Shown: one piece after another, positions 41,408 through 53,352 of the stretch
Layout of the letters: each line of letters starts with the position of its first letter
Numbering within the stretch: the stretch's first letter is position 1
Source of the DNA: Drosophila miranda
Taxonomy: Eukaryota > Arthropoda > Insecta > Diptera > Drosophilidae
Direction: 5' to 3'
NCBI RefSeq assembly: GCF_003369915.1
Contig: NW_022881603.1
Span: 32,981,522 to 33,045,521 of the forward strand
Length of the DNA: 64,000 nt
Position numbers and translations under genes: made by a program
Notes under the pieces: generated by a model
Told to the model about the DNA's origin: nothing
The model's input: the letters and a program-made list of their open reading frames with translations, nothing else
The model's database searches: none

Positions 41408-43513
41408 ATGAATCTGGGGCTCTCCCCGAAGTACCTTCGACTGATCCTGGTCATGGTAATGGCCCTGATCCCGACCTTGGTGGACTGTAGCATCAATAAA
41501 GCCAATTCCAATCACTCGGCCAACTATGAGGCGTCCACACGGGAAATCCTGGATAGAGCCACAGGGCGGATGCAAACCATTTGGAACATGAAGCAGAGGA
41601 TTTTCCTCCAGCTGACATCTAAGGGAAAGTCGCCGCTGGGCGGACAGGCGCCCAGCAAGCAGGAGGTCGAAATGGAGACCTACCACCTGATGTACGAGCT
41701 GGCGGCGAATCTGAGCGTAGTGCCCGTGAAAGAATTAGAGGATCCGCTGCTGCGACGTCGCGTCCAGCGCCTGTGCAAGCTGCAGTTGCAGGGACTGCGG
41801 CCGCGGAACTACGAGCAGGCCAAGGATCTGCTGCGGGCCATGAGGAACTTTGTGAGTGGTCCGTTGGTTTGCACCTTCGAGGAGTGCACCACGCGTCGCC
41901 CCCTGGCCATGTATCCGCACATTGTCAACAAGAACATGCGGGCCAAGCACTACGAGGACCTGGTCCTTAACTGGTTCAGCTGGCGACGGGCCATCAACGA
42001 CAAGGACACGGCCAAGTCCACGTTCATCGACTACGTGCGGCTGCTCAGGATTGCGGCTACCTACAATGGACATGTAACGCCGTCGAGGACGTGGTACCTC
42101 CACTACGACATGGAGAACTTCCAGGCCGAGATGGAGGCGGTAGTGTGGGAGATCATGCCGCTCTACCGCGAACTTCACGCCTATCTACGGCACGAGGTGC
42201 AGGTAACCTACCCGAAGGCGGACACCAAGAGCGACGGCGCTATTGTGGCACCGGTTATGGATCAGATCCTGTCCCAGGACTGGTATCCACACCAGTTCTT
42301 CCGCACTCCTCACCCAAGCAAGCAGCACCAGCTGCCGTCCGTCCATCGTCGTCTCGAAGAAGTCACTCCCGTAAAGATCAACAAGAAGGCTGCCGAGTTC
42401 TTCGAGTCGCAGGGCCTCAACCACATGTCCGAGTGAGTGCAAACCGTTCCGAACCTATCCTTTCTCCTTTAAAACCGATCACTCTCTGTCTTTCCAGTGG
42501 GTTCTACGACCGCTACTCTCGGCGGATGAACGATGACGAGGGCGGGCCGGACTGCAAGTCTCAGGTCTACTACTTCCCACCGGATGTGGCCCTGCGCTAC
42601 TGCCCCAACTTGGACTATAAGAAGATGATGCAGATCCATGGAACGATGGCCGAGTTGCAGTACAATATTTACAAGCGGAATCTGCCCTTTGGCCTGGACA
42701 CCGAGCCCTGTCCGGGCTTCGGCAGTGCCTTGGCCGAGACTGTGGTTCTGGCCTCGGGTCCGGCCCGGCACTTGCATCGGCTGCACATCTTGCTGAACGA
42801 GAGCCTCACGGAGGAGCAGTCCCTTAATCGGCTGTTCCACATGGGGGTGCACACCCTCGTGGCTGTGCCGCAGTACTTCATCAACGACAAGTTCCTGGTG
42901 GACGTGATGGATGGACGGATCGGGGTGAAGGAGTACAGCTGCGCCTGGCGTCTTCAGGACAAGTTCGCCGGCGTCCAGCCTCCTGCCCTGCATTCATCGA
43001 AGGATTTTGATCCGGACTTTAAGTTCTATCGGGGCATGAACCCGGAAACATCCAACACCAAGTAGATTAACCATCCTCTCTTAACTAGCTGGGAATCTAA
43101 TTAAACCTTCTCGTCATTTTTTTGTAGGAAATTTCTGTCGGAAATACTGTGATTCCAGTTCTATCGCTCCTTCTGCCTGGTCAGTGGCCAGTATTAGCCC
43201 GGAGATGCAAAGTTTCCTTTGCACAACTGCGATTTCTACGACAGTAAGGAGGCGGGCGATATGATGCGGGAAATGATGCAGCTGGTGGCCTCCCGGCATT
43301 GGCGGGATGTCATGGAAATTGCCACTGGGGAGCGAAAGTTGAGTGGTCGTGGTATTCTCGAGTACTTTGCCCCGCTCTTCACTTGGCTGAAGGAACGCAA
43401 CAAGCAGCTGGACATTGAGCCCGGCTGGGATGCCGACGATCGTGAGTATCTTGGGATTTTCATTGATTATTTCATTATTTATTCTTATTTTTTCAGTATG
43501 CCGAAAGGAGTAA
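41408..43513 (+). pseudogene. Ance-5: Ance-family (ACE-like, non-catalytic) gene with two in-frame stops
   Basis: Exons 41408-42432, 42498-43061, 43128-43441 and 43497-43513, all GT-AG and phase-consistent, total about 639 residues. The N-terminus MNLGLSPKYLRLILVMVMAL is a signal peptide; an ATG at 41390 is an alternative start. The body aligns with the M2 peptidase fold of angiotensin-converting enzyme. The zinc motif HExxH is replaced (HGTMAE at about 42640), and the downstream third-ligand Glu is Ser (PGFGSALAETVV), so the protein would be an inactive ACE homologue. Exon 3 contains TGA 43150-43152 and TAG 43195-43197 inside a conserved helix; sense resumes at once (KFPLHNCDFYDSKEAGDMMR). 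It ends CRKE. The symbol Ance-5 is tentative. Confidence 0.82.
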
Positions 43514-43599
43514 AACCCGCACCCCAAAAAGGGGCAACATATTGCAAATAACATATATCCTTTACGTATTAAGTTCCAAGTAAAAATATCATATGAAAC

Positions 43600-44085
43600 A
43601 GCTTGGCAGATTTACCTATTAAACTGGGCATCTTCGCCCTGGAACCTTTACAAAAAAGCATATCATAAAAGTATTAGATATAAAGTTGATACAAATATAA
43701 CCCTAAGCGGTTTCGATGCTGTTCTATGATGCATGGATGATGCATTAACCGAGCCCTATTCGTTCACATATAATTTCTTTAAAAAGGGACTCTCCATCAA
43801 TCAATACTGTTCTCTAACAAAAGCATCGTTAATTGTTTAGATGTTTATTTACAAAGGCACTTTGGTAAAACGACAGAAACTTATATATACTTTAGGCACT
43901 ACACATATGTATGTACGTATGGTTAAGGATTAATTATACACTTTCTATATAGTCAAGGCACTCATAGGGAGTGCACTCACACAGTTCTGCTCTGGCTATG
44001 GATGTGGCTTGTTGCACAAGTATATATAATTTCGGGCTGGTGATGATGATAGTGTTGGCCTCCATAGATTCCGAGATCCTTGGTG
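43600..44085. other. intergenic 3'-3' region between Ance-like and NKAIN
   Basis: An AT-rich spacer between convergent genes, with no coding signal. The NKAIN 3' UTR probably runs into it from the right. Confidence 0.4.
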
Positions 44086-44088
44086 AAG

Positions 44089-45320
44089 TTAATGTTTAAA
44101 CTGAAAGCTTAGGATAGACCGGCAGACCGGTTTCACATAGTTGTCTCCGAGTCCGGTGGCGTGTGATAGTTGAGATTGTAAGCGTGCGTTGTTTAGGAAA
44201 GCCATGGAACGGATGCTCTCCCGCGAGGCGGTGCGCTTTGAGAAGGACATGCGGCTCACATAGGCCGGTGCCGGCTCCATTGGCGGCGGTGGAAGATATT
44301 GCTGCTGCTGCTGTTGTTGCTGCTGATGGAGGGGATGCTGCTGGTAGAGAGGTGGAGTGCAGGGAGGCTGGGGCGGACTGGCATTGGCTCCACCTAGTCC
44401 GACGAACACGTTTTCGCCCGCATTGGCATAGGCAGTGGACAAGGGCCGTGACCCGTGAAAGTTTGAATAGCTAGAGCGCACCGACGGCGGCCTATTGTTG
44501 AACACCTCGTCGCCATGACCCACATCGTTCAGGTGGGTGGTGGAGTGCTGGTAACTGGGATTGTAGTGGCCTCCGCCATGGAGGTACGCTGCTGGAGCTG
44601 GCACAGCTGGAAGTGTAGGCGGTGGAGGAAGTAGGGTGGGCGAGACGGGTTCTTCTTGCTGCTGGATCACGCCCTGCCCGTTGGTGTTGTAGTAAATCGG
44701 ATCCAGGGGAATGTTTTTGCGGTAGCTGTGATAAAAGTGGCCATTGTTCTTTGCCAGACTGCCTAGCTGAGTGCCGGAGATGTTCGTGTTATTGAGCATG
44801 TCATCGTTAAGGGACTGGAGATTGGAGACGGTCAGCGAGAGCTTGTCCTGACGATGGAAGGAGCCCAGGTGGGGCTGCTGCAGTTGCTGTTGCTGCTGCT
44901 GCAGCTGTTGCTGGTCGATCAGTTTTGTCACCGGGTTCTGTTGGTACTTCCTGCGGGAACTGCGAGTGCTGCTTCTCACATAACTGCCACTGCTGCTGTC
45001 CCCGGCTCCTCCTCCATGACCGCCTCCATGCTTGGATCTCAGTGTGCCGCTGGAGCCATGATGAGAACGACGACTTCTGCCTCCTCCTCCACTAGATTGC
45101 CTCCCCTGGCTGCCCCTGGCCATCACCGACCTCCGTTTCACGCGCCTTGGTGTCATCGGCTTGGGGCTCAGCTCTCCGCCATCCTGGTCCCCTCGCGGAT
45201 CACCCAGCCCCATGCCCATAATGGTGTGACTGCTGCCATGCCGGATGGTGTCGCTGCTGCTGCAAAACTCCATCGAGTACAACGACTGGCGATGTTTCGA
45301 CTGCTCGCTAATATGCTTCA
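44089..45320 (-). CDS. NKAIN: NKAIN last exon: low-complexity cytoplasmic tail
   Basis: The acceptor TTTATAG at 45321 opens in phase with exon 6 (Val-Lys-His). The 410-codon open tail has basic Arg/Ser stretches (RRSHHGSSGTLRSKHGGGHG), Gln tracts (DQQQLQQQQQQLQQ), Pro-rich runs (SPTLLPPPPTLPAVPAPAA) and ends PVCRSILSFQFKH. It is fully open, so only the exon 6 donor argues against its use. Confidence 0.8.
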
Positions 45321-48300
45321 CTATAAAAAGATGTAATATCAGTAAGTGATCGTGATGGGGTAGTCTATAAGAAACAATATCTAATAGCAGTTACCTGGGG
45401 TTAGGTTTGATAGTGTATGTTTTGTGTGATTGGGGCTGTTAAGTAAGTTGTATTAGCTACTTGGCGGAGAGAGAAAGTCGTTAGCGATTGGTTAGAGACA
45501 CAAATGCTACAGAAAGCCTTCTACCAGGTGATACTATATTGTAGAGCTATACCCATAATACAAACTAAAAAATACAAGAGAAAGAAGAGGAGAGACTCCA
45601 GAGAGTTTTGGTGTAAATGAACATTTATTGGAAACGCTTTCGAATGTCGTCGATAATTGGCACCACAATCCGCACCACTATAGATCAGCACAGTGACAAT
45701 CTATAAGGTAAATAGTTAGATATTCTACTAAGCTATGAATTGGATTTGCTCTGCTTGGCGTTGCTTGCGCGTCTATAACTACTTTTTGTGTGGCTTCAAG
45801 CTTAACACTAAACTTAAACATTCACATATATGTATGTCTGTGTATATCTATATAGATCGATCGTTTTCATGTAATTATTTGTCTAAGTAACGAATCTCGC
45901 ACGAATCTTATTCCATTAGGCAACTTCTTTGTTTGACAAACTAACGTCTATGTCGTAACGCTTGGTATATGTATGTATTGTAAATCGTATTTTAATTAGT
46001 TAAACAACAAAAGGCAGCTGATGGTGGGAGGCTGCGCTCTCCCACTCACATTTTTAACACATCTATATATTTTCTTTTTGTATATAAATCTCTAGTCCAT
46101 TCTTAATCCAAGTCATCTGGTTGCAATTGGCTCTATAAATTATTTTTCCTTATCTCTTTTTTTAGTTTCTTTCAATTTCAACTTTTGTTCAACTTTCTTT
46201 GTGACATTTTCGCTATATAATTAATCGTTTTGTCGCTATTTTTTTTTTAGAGTTATCACAGATCAACATAAAACGAGGGGGAACGTTGTGAGTTGCTGCG
46301 GACACCGCAACTCTACAGTTATACCCGATACTAAGTCAGTATGGCTCTCCTCCGGCAGACGCTGCTAATATTAAACGACACGACAAAGAGTGCGTGCGAG
46401 AGAGACAGAAAATCAGTCTGAGCGTGACGTCGGGCGCTGCGTAGCCAGTGCAAATTGATTTGTTCCTTTTGGCTATAAAAATTATCTGATCTGGTCCAGA
46501 TTCAGCAATCTGATAGATATGGTCGTTATCTATGATTCTGCGTTTTTAGTTTTCTCGAATGTGCAATATTGTGGATGCAACAGATTTTCGTTTTTTGTGG
46601 GGGCGGAAGGGGGTGGGGCGAAATTCTGAGATATACGTTTTATAGTGAGATCTAACAGAAGTGCGGATACCAAATTTGGTTACTCTAGCCTTAATAGTCG
46701 CTGAGATTTGTGGATGCCCCAGATTTTCGCCCTTTGCGGGGGCGGAAGGGGGTGTGGCGAAATTCGGACATGAAACGGTCAAGGTCCGATATCACAGGAG
46801 TGTGGATACCAAATTTGGTTGCTCTGGCTCTTATAGGTTCTGAGATCCTTGAACTCATATTTTGCAATTGGCAAAACTGACCATGAAACCTGTGTGTAAG
46901 AGAGAGACAGAGCGAGAAAGAATGAAATTGTTTTCTTGATTCAGGCTATAATAATTATACGATCTGGTTGAGATTTAACAATTTACAGATTTACAATTTA
47001 AAACATATAGTCATCCTCTACGATTCTGCGTTTTTGGTTTTATCGTATCTTTAAAAATGTGGATGCCACAGATTTTCGTCCTTTGTGGGGGCGGAAGTGG
47101 GCGGGGCGAAGTTTTGAAATATTTTTGTAGCAGTGACATATCACAGAAGTCTGGATCCAAAACATCGTTGCTCTAGCTCTTATAGTCTTTGAGCACTAGG
47201 CGCTGAAGGGGACGGACGGACGGACGGACGGACGGACGGACAGACGGACAGACGGACAGACAGACAGGGCTCAATCGACTCGGCTATTGATGCTGATCAA
47301 GAATATATATACTTTATGGGGTCGGAAACGATTCCTTCTGGACGTTACACACATCCACTTTTACCACAAATCTAATATACCCCAATACTCATTTTGAGTA
47401 TCGGGTATAATTATGCAGGCTCTCTTGTGTGTTATATGTAGGGGGCCTTTCCGCATTTCGATTTCTCGTGCACGAAGAGAGTGCTGGGCGTGGGACTCCT
47501 GAAGGGCACATATGTGACGCCATTTGCCCCAGAAGAGAGCTGCTGCATTGAAAAGTTGTCCTCTTCCTCCTCGAGATTGCGCGAGAGACGATCGAGCGGA
47601 CGGACTGGGGAGTGGCCTGCCATGCCGATGCCTACACCTGAATCTACACCCACACCTGGTGATGATATTAGCCCCGACTTGGGAGCCTTGGCCTTGTGGT
47701 GGATGCGGGCAAAGTGGGTGCCGCTGCCCACACACTCGGGGATGCCCTGGAAGATGCTATAGTTGCTGTTGCTCAGCGAGTTGGCCAGATAGGGATTGGA
47801 GTTCTGCAGCGAGGCGTACGAAAGCGAGGGAGTAGTCTGCGGGGACATGGGACTGGGACCGGAGCCACTGGTCTGGTGGTGCCGCTGGCGCCTCAGGCTG
47901 CTGCTGTTGCTGTTCTCGCCACTTGTGCGCTGGGTTAGATGATTGACTGATTGGTGGTGGTGTTGGAATGATGCATTGTGGTTAATTGGTGTGCCTAGCG
48001 GCGGCTGAGGCGGCGCCTGACGCTGGTGAAGATTATTGTTGAGTGTATTATTGTTGCTGTTGTTCAGTTGGTAGTTCTGGTTTAAGTGTGATACTTGTTG
48101 CTGATGATGATAGAGTTTCAGTGAGTTTTGCTGCTGCTGCTGCTGGTTCTGCAGTTGCAGCTGCAGATGCTTGTTTGATTGCATTGTGGCACTTGCGGAT
48201 GTTCTGGGTATACTTGTATAGCTCACGTACATTGGGTGCACCACGGTGTGCTGGGGACTCTTCGCGTCGCCGTTCATGAAATCGACTGTAAGCCAGAAAT

Positions 48301-49773
48301 TTATTAAAGATGCTTTAACAATCCAATAGATACTTCGAATGTCGAAAGACACTGTGCAACAGCAACCAGAAATCGAACTCATTTTTGGGAAACTAAAGCT
48401 TTTGGATCCTTAACAGTACTGAACATGTAAAATATGTCATTAAAATCCCAGTACCGAGTAGCTATCTATCTGTTGAATCGATCTTGTTCGGTTTTTGTTG
48501 CACAGTGTCGTTATCGATAAGCAAATACAATGTTGTAGTTGTTCTTGTTGTTATGAGTTGATGGCGGCTTAGACATACATATAACATTGATTACAATAAC
48601 GAGTATATATGTATATGCACGAGTATATATAAATATGTATGATTATGTTGCGTTGTTCACAGTTCACATGGCTACGATACGATCACAATGGGGGTTGGGT
48701 TTAATCATGGATATACAACATGTATTTATACATACATCCGGTTTAGGTGACAAGAAAGTTGGAAATAGGGGGAAGGGCACAAAAGATATGATGTACCAGT
48801 ATATACCGTGCGGAGTGATACCCAACAGAGGACAGAGATGCGGTTAGATAATAGCCGGTTCCAGTTAATGAAAGAGTATGACAAACGACATAGAATAGAA
48901 TTGGTGGCAGCCACTTACATCTATCGTCCTCGTCCAGAAATATGCAACTGATCAGAATCGCACCGAGTATACCGAGCAGCTGGAGAAAGAGAGAGACAAA
49001 ACAATTTACAACAATTCAGGGCACTTAAGGCCTGTTAACCACTCACCGCCAGACCGCACTGAACTCCCGAGTGAATAATCTCCACCAGCGTATAGTCGAG
49101 CAGGCAGCCCTCTACGGTCTCCGGCCGCTGTGGACGGAACGGATCATCCGCCGTCATGTTGTAGGTGGGCCGGCATCCATAACCGTTCCCCTCGAACCAG
49201 GAAACGCTGCCCGTGCCGAGATTGAGTGGATCACTGTCCTGTTTCCACAAACAAATGCATATGTTGGAATATGTATCCAGAGTTATTCATTGCCTAATAA
49301 TACTCACCCTATCCAACTGCCCCACATTCAGATAAAAGCAAATGAGGAAAGCATTCCAGCCGATCCATAGGAAGTTCCATATTAGATACTGCCACAGTAA
49401 AACGAAAATACAGAACGAAAACAAATTTGGGTTATCTGTACATGATAATGGTGGAAAAGGGATTGGGGGCAGGGCACTCACTGTGATGATGTATTTAACG
49501 CGAAAGTGATATGCGCCATAGAATCCGAATATGATAAATAGAATGTGAAAGAAATTCACCAGGATGGGGGCCCACATGAGTCCGAGAAAGTCGAATACCT
49601 GGCGTTCGAGAGTCGTAATCTATACATTGTGAAATGGGGAAATGCAATCGATTTTTAATATGCAGATAACTGGAACAGCAAAAACAAAAACAGGTTTTCA
49701 AGTAAATACTCACCACTTGCAGGAAGCATATTGACAACAAAAAGTGTCGCCGCGTACACGAGCACGAGCCCAT
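44089..49773 (-). CDS. NKAIN: NKAIN, Na/K-ATPase beta-subunit-interacting membrane protein
   Basis: Exons 49714-49773, 49482-49619, 49308-49388, 49047-49238, 48919-48979, 47452-48285 and 44089-45320, phase-consistent, about 865 residues. The N-terminus MGSCSCTRRHFLLSICFLQV, then ERQVFDFLGLMWAPILVNFF and YLIWNFLWIGWNAFLICFYL, are the hallmarks of the NKAIN family: four transmembrane segments (last one SGVQCGLALLGILGAILISC), with an extracellular NMT glycosylation site. The long cytoplasmic tail is Gln/His/Asn-rich and is absent from vertebrate homologues. The exon 6 donor reads G|GAAAGG instead of GT at 47451. If exon 6 is unspliced, a short tail (GKAPYI, stop at 47432) results. A DINE-like element sits in the last intron. 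Confidence 0.9.
46270..47409 (-). mobile_element. DINE-1/Helitron-like element in NKAIN last intron
   Basis: A complete reversed copy: CGAGGGGGAACGTTGTGAGT near 46275 to GAGTATCGGGTATAA at about 47409, including the GGACGGACGGAC core at 47212-47265. Its GA-rich block at 46899-46920 (AGAGAGAGACAGAGCGAGAA) is purer than in the other copies. It ends 22 bp from the NKAIN exon 6 stop and 42 bp from its presumed donor. Confidence 0.85.
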
Positions 49774-49979
49774 CACATAATTATTCCATTCAGAAATGTA
49801 TGCTAAAGGTTCTTTAACTCTCCCTCTACCGGTCTTTTGTTGCGATCGCTGCAGCTATTCCGCTTCAGCCTGATCGCATTGCCTCTTTTTATCTGGTTTT
49901 TTGTGTTTTACGCTTTTATCTGCAGTTTCCACATTACATGCAGGCAGCCTGCTGCTGCAAGTTGAATTTGGTCAAGTCA

Positions 49980-50418
49980 AGCCGAAGTTCGTTCGTGTTG
50001 TCCCTTATCGTCAGTGCATGCTTGCTTGTTGATGATGAAGGTTGTTCACGGACGAATTTTTTGATATATTCTTAACCCTTATGTCCCGACAACAACAAAA
50101 TTATAAAAAGCATATAAAAAAAATACCAGAGAATTAGAAGTAATCTTTATATATTATGTAAAAGAACATTTTAATATAACTAAAAATGTTGAAGAAAATT
50201 TATTAATGGTTGCATAAAATTTAAATATTAATATATCAGTAAAATCATTTTATTTTAAAATTTTAAGACCCACGGGCCTGTTAAGGGTTAATCAACATCA
50301 ACATATACCGTCTCACTCACACTCACTATACTATGTGCCCTTCACTCGCACTTATTGCTAGCATACGTTAAGGGACTAACTTTTGCCGACGAGACCACCT
50401 TGTATAATTGCATCATGG
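49980..50418. mobile_element. P-element-like MITE, second copy, left end missing
   Basis: About 95% identical to 20420-20847. It starts abruptly at GCCGAAGTTCGTTCGTG, lacking the left terminal repeat, and ends with the intact right repeat (...CCTTGTATAATTGCATCATG). It retains GTTGTTCAC near 50040, which the other copy lacks. It lies 5' of the NKAIN start on the reverse orientation to the gene and could affect its promoter. Confidence 0.75.
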
Positions 50419-52280
50419 TGCAGACACTTGTCCCTCTCCCTCTTTCTCTCATTCGCTCTCTCTCTCTTTCTCTATGTGTGGCTATTGCAAGTATGCTAAG
50501 GGGAGGGGTAGACGCTTGGAGGGTAAAGAATGAAGCTGAACAAAACCTGATCTGTGTGAACTAAAAGTAAATAAAAAGAAATTATAATTGAAATTATAAT
50601 TGAAGCAGGAGCTACCGAGAGAAACTTTGCTCACACATGCACATACACACAGGCACAGAACATAACTACAACTACACTAACACACGAGGGTTTCACGTAA
50701 CGTAACGTAAACTAAACACACGCACTAGTTTTCGCCTTTTACCCAATTTCTGGTGTACATATACAATACATATGCATGTGTACATATATTCTTGCTTTCT
50801 GGTTCTGTTCTGGCTAGTGTCCAGGTCAAGTATAAGCAATTAATTAATTAACACACAGCAGCCCTCTCTCGCTCTTCAATTACGCCATGTCTATATTTGT
50901 TTCTATAGTTTTCTGGTTTCGCATACTAATTCGATTGTGTGACTGGCTCTGGCAATCAAATTAAACCCTATAGCTTCAGGCTCAGCAATAATTCAATATA
51001 AAACGAATGACGCGCTCAGGGTTCGGTTCCGTTTCTGAATATGAGTCAAACAAAACAGAATTTCATTTCGTTGGGGACACGGAAGCCCCACACTGTCTCA
51101 CTCACACTCACGTGTAACCACACGCACAAGCATCACAAAATTGACCCCTTTCTATATGTTTGGGAATGCTTTATCGCTATCTGCACTTGTCCATTTTACA
51201 TAAGCAGGCAGAGCAGAGTTTAATATTTTTTAAATAAACTTTAAACAAAACCGGTCAACAAAAATTTCCACTAAATTAATAGCCTTACATGGTAACTACA
51301 CGAAAACTTCACATTTGCTACATACATACATACATTTTTATGTAATTAAGGCTACACTTGACTGGGAAATGTGTACGTTTGCCCGTAGCTTTTTTCATAT
51401 TATCCCCATGGAAGCGCCAGTGTGAAAAAACCCGTTATCCACTGTTTGACATGCCTTTTTTCCGACATTTTTTAATAAGTGAGATTTTGATGGCAAACGA
51501 TCAGGAATTCGGTGCTGATCACGAATAAGCATTCAATGTGGCCTGGGACATAGCTTTAAGTGGCATTTCTACACGGTTTCTACATTGGTGTAATGGACAA
51601 GAGGGTGAGTCCATAACGCGTCTTAAAATATACTGGAAAATACTACAAAATACTATGAAAAGTATAAAAATTGCAAGATGTGTGAGCTAGACGTGGTGGC
51701 AAGAAAATAAGAAAATCCGATAAAGTATCCCTCTAGTACTGGCGGTGGCGATTGACCATGCCCGAACTACTGATTTGGCTGGTTCCTACATGGGTACTTT
51801 CCGGACTAACCCTATGGTAAACGTACGCCGAACCACTCAAAGAAGAGACAAAAAATGTTGCTCTGTATACTCTACAACCCACCGCGCACCAGCCACCGAA
51901 CTAGTTCGGTTTGGATGCAACGTCTCACCAGTAGACGAAGAAACGAAAAAGCATGAGAGGAAAATGAAGAGAGCAGGTAGCTACAAATGATGCTGATCTG
52001 CTCTTCTCCTTTCCCTTTTCTGTTTTCGGTAATTTCATTGCTGGAATGTTCTTTGCGTTTGGCGTTTGTGCAAGTCAGTGCGGCTGTCCAAGTGATTATA
52101 ATTATTCAATTTTAAACAGTAAGTCAAAGCAAATGTATAGCAAACGGCATTTGTGTAGGCTCAATAAAGAAATATAAGACAAATATGCAGCCAAACATAA
52201 TCGTGTTAGCGGAGAAACAGTGTCGTGCAGTGAAATAGAAAAAGTTTAAGGCCGCGAAATAGGAGAGACAATCGACGAAA
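50419..52280. other. AT-rich non-coding DNA 5' of NKAIN
   Basis: No convincing gene. Simple CT, CA and ATACATAC runs are present. A short ATGGACAAGAG|GGTGAGT at about 51594 looks like a tiny first exon but has no partner that I can confirm. Confidence 0.4.
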
Positions 52281-52516
52281 ATGAAACAAATGGAAAGTGA
52301 CACTGAAAAATTTAAAGAACTTCTTTAGAGTTTTGATTGGTAAGCTTATATGCTTTTGGTTTTTTTGTATGCCTATTATATCTGTATTTTATATTTATAG
52401 ATGCCATAACTGTAGATACGGGGACTGGATCAGCTGAAGTCCAGATTAGGAAGGCCCTACAGCTGCAAAAAAAACATTTTTTCAAAAACAGTACCACCGC
52501 GAACAGCAGACCTTAA
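52281..52516 (+). pseudogene. possible two-exon gene remnant, unidentified
   Basis: An ATG at 52281 begins MKQMESDTEKFKELL and hits TAG at 52326. Skipping one base gives an open frame to a donor (TTG|GTAAGC at 52340). After TTTATAG at 52400, the phase-matched frame DAITVDTGTGSAEVQIRKAL runs for 38 codons to TAA at 52514. It is compatible with a small gene broken by one base, or with chance. I do not recognise a family. Confidence 0.25.
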
Positions 52517-52606
52517 TTAGTAAATTTAAAAACTTAAATGAAATATATAATAAAATAAAAATTTAAATATGAAATGAAATGAAGATTGATAACCTACTTC
52601 ATGGGG

Positions 52607-52715
52607 ACCCATTTCACTAGCTACTACATGGGTACCCATTTCACTAGCTACTACATGGGTACTCCTTTCACTAGCTACTAGACGAGTACCCATATTACTA
52701 GTTCGGGGGTAAACG
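52607..52715 (+). repeat. 27-bp minisatellite, about 3.5 copies
   Basis: The unit ACCCATTTCACTAGCTACTA plus CATGGGT repeats with a 27-bp period (52607, 52634, 52661), with a decayed fourth copy. The period is a multiple of three, so the minus strand shows a 9-residue repeat (THVVASEMG), but no gene context supports coding. Confidence 0.8.
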
Positions 52716-52929
52716 ATGTGGTGTCGCTGGTCCCCATGTCGTAGGACATTGCGGCTAAAAATGGAAATGATGAAAAGCATTGTTAAGGGTTAGTAAAGAA
52801 AGTACCCCTGGTCTGTTAGGGAGTGGTGATATCACCACCTCCGAACTATTTCCCAGTACTGCTGGGATATGATCGACCCTCAGAAATATACCAATATATA
52901 CCATCTCTTTTTCAAAATATACCGTAAAT

Positions 52930-53150
52930 ATACTGACGAATTCTAGTTCTATCATACATATTCCTCGATTCTAATATTCCGTCGAATATTACTAGCTTAA
53001 GTTCTTAGTTCTGCCCACATAGTTTTAGGCCGTTGATGAATAAATTTTCTTCGAGGTTGGCTAGTTTGAGTCTTTGCTTTTATTGTATTTTGGCTAAAAC
53101 AAGGCATAAACAAAATATTTAAAAAAGTGGAAGGAACAACGGTATAAAAT
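52930..53150 (+). repeat. satellite-like monomer outside the retroelement array
   Basis: About 190 bp resembling the two monomers inside each array unit (near 53780-54230): shared TCGAATATT, GCCCACAT-ATTTTA, GATTGATGAATMAATTTTCT and CTTTTGTTGGATTT-like blocks with many substitutions. It suggests an older tandem family in this region, later captured by the array. Confidence 0.5.
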
Positions 53151-53352
53151 TTCCTGTAAGTCTAATAGGAATCGTGAAGTTTATGCGGCTCAACAGATCA
53201 GGGCTGCCTATGTCACCCCTGATCAAGCTGTGTATACCCTATTTCGTTAATTTAATATGAAGATCCTGTTTTCCAAACTTTTTTTAAAACGTAATTAATA
53301 AAGAAATTTTCTCAAATTTATATGTTTTAGACATATTTATACAACTGATTAG

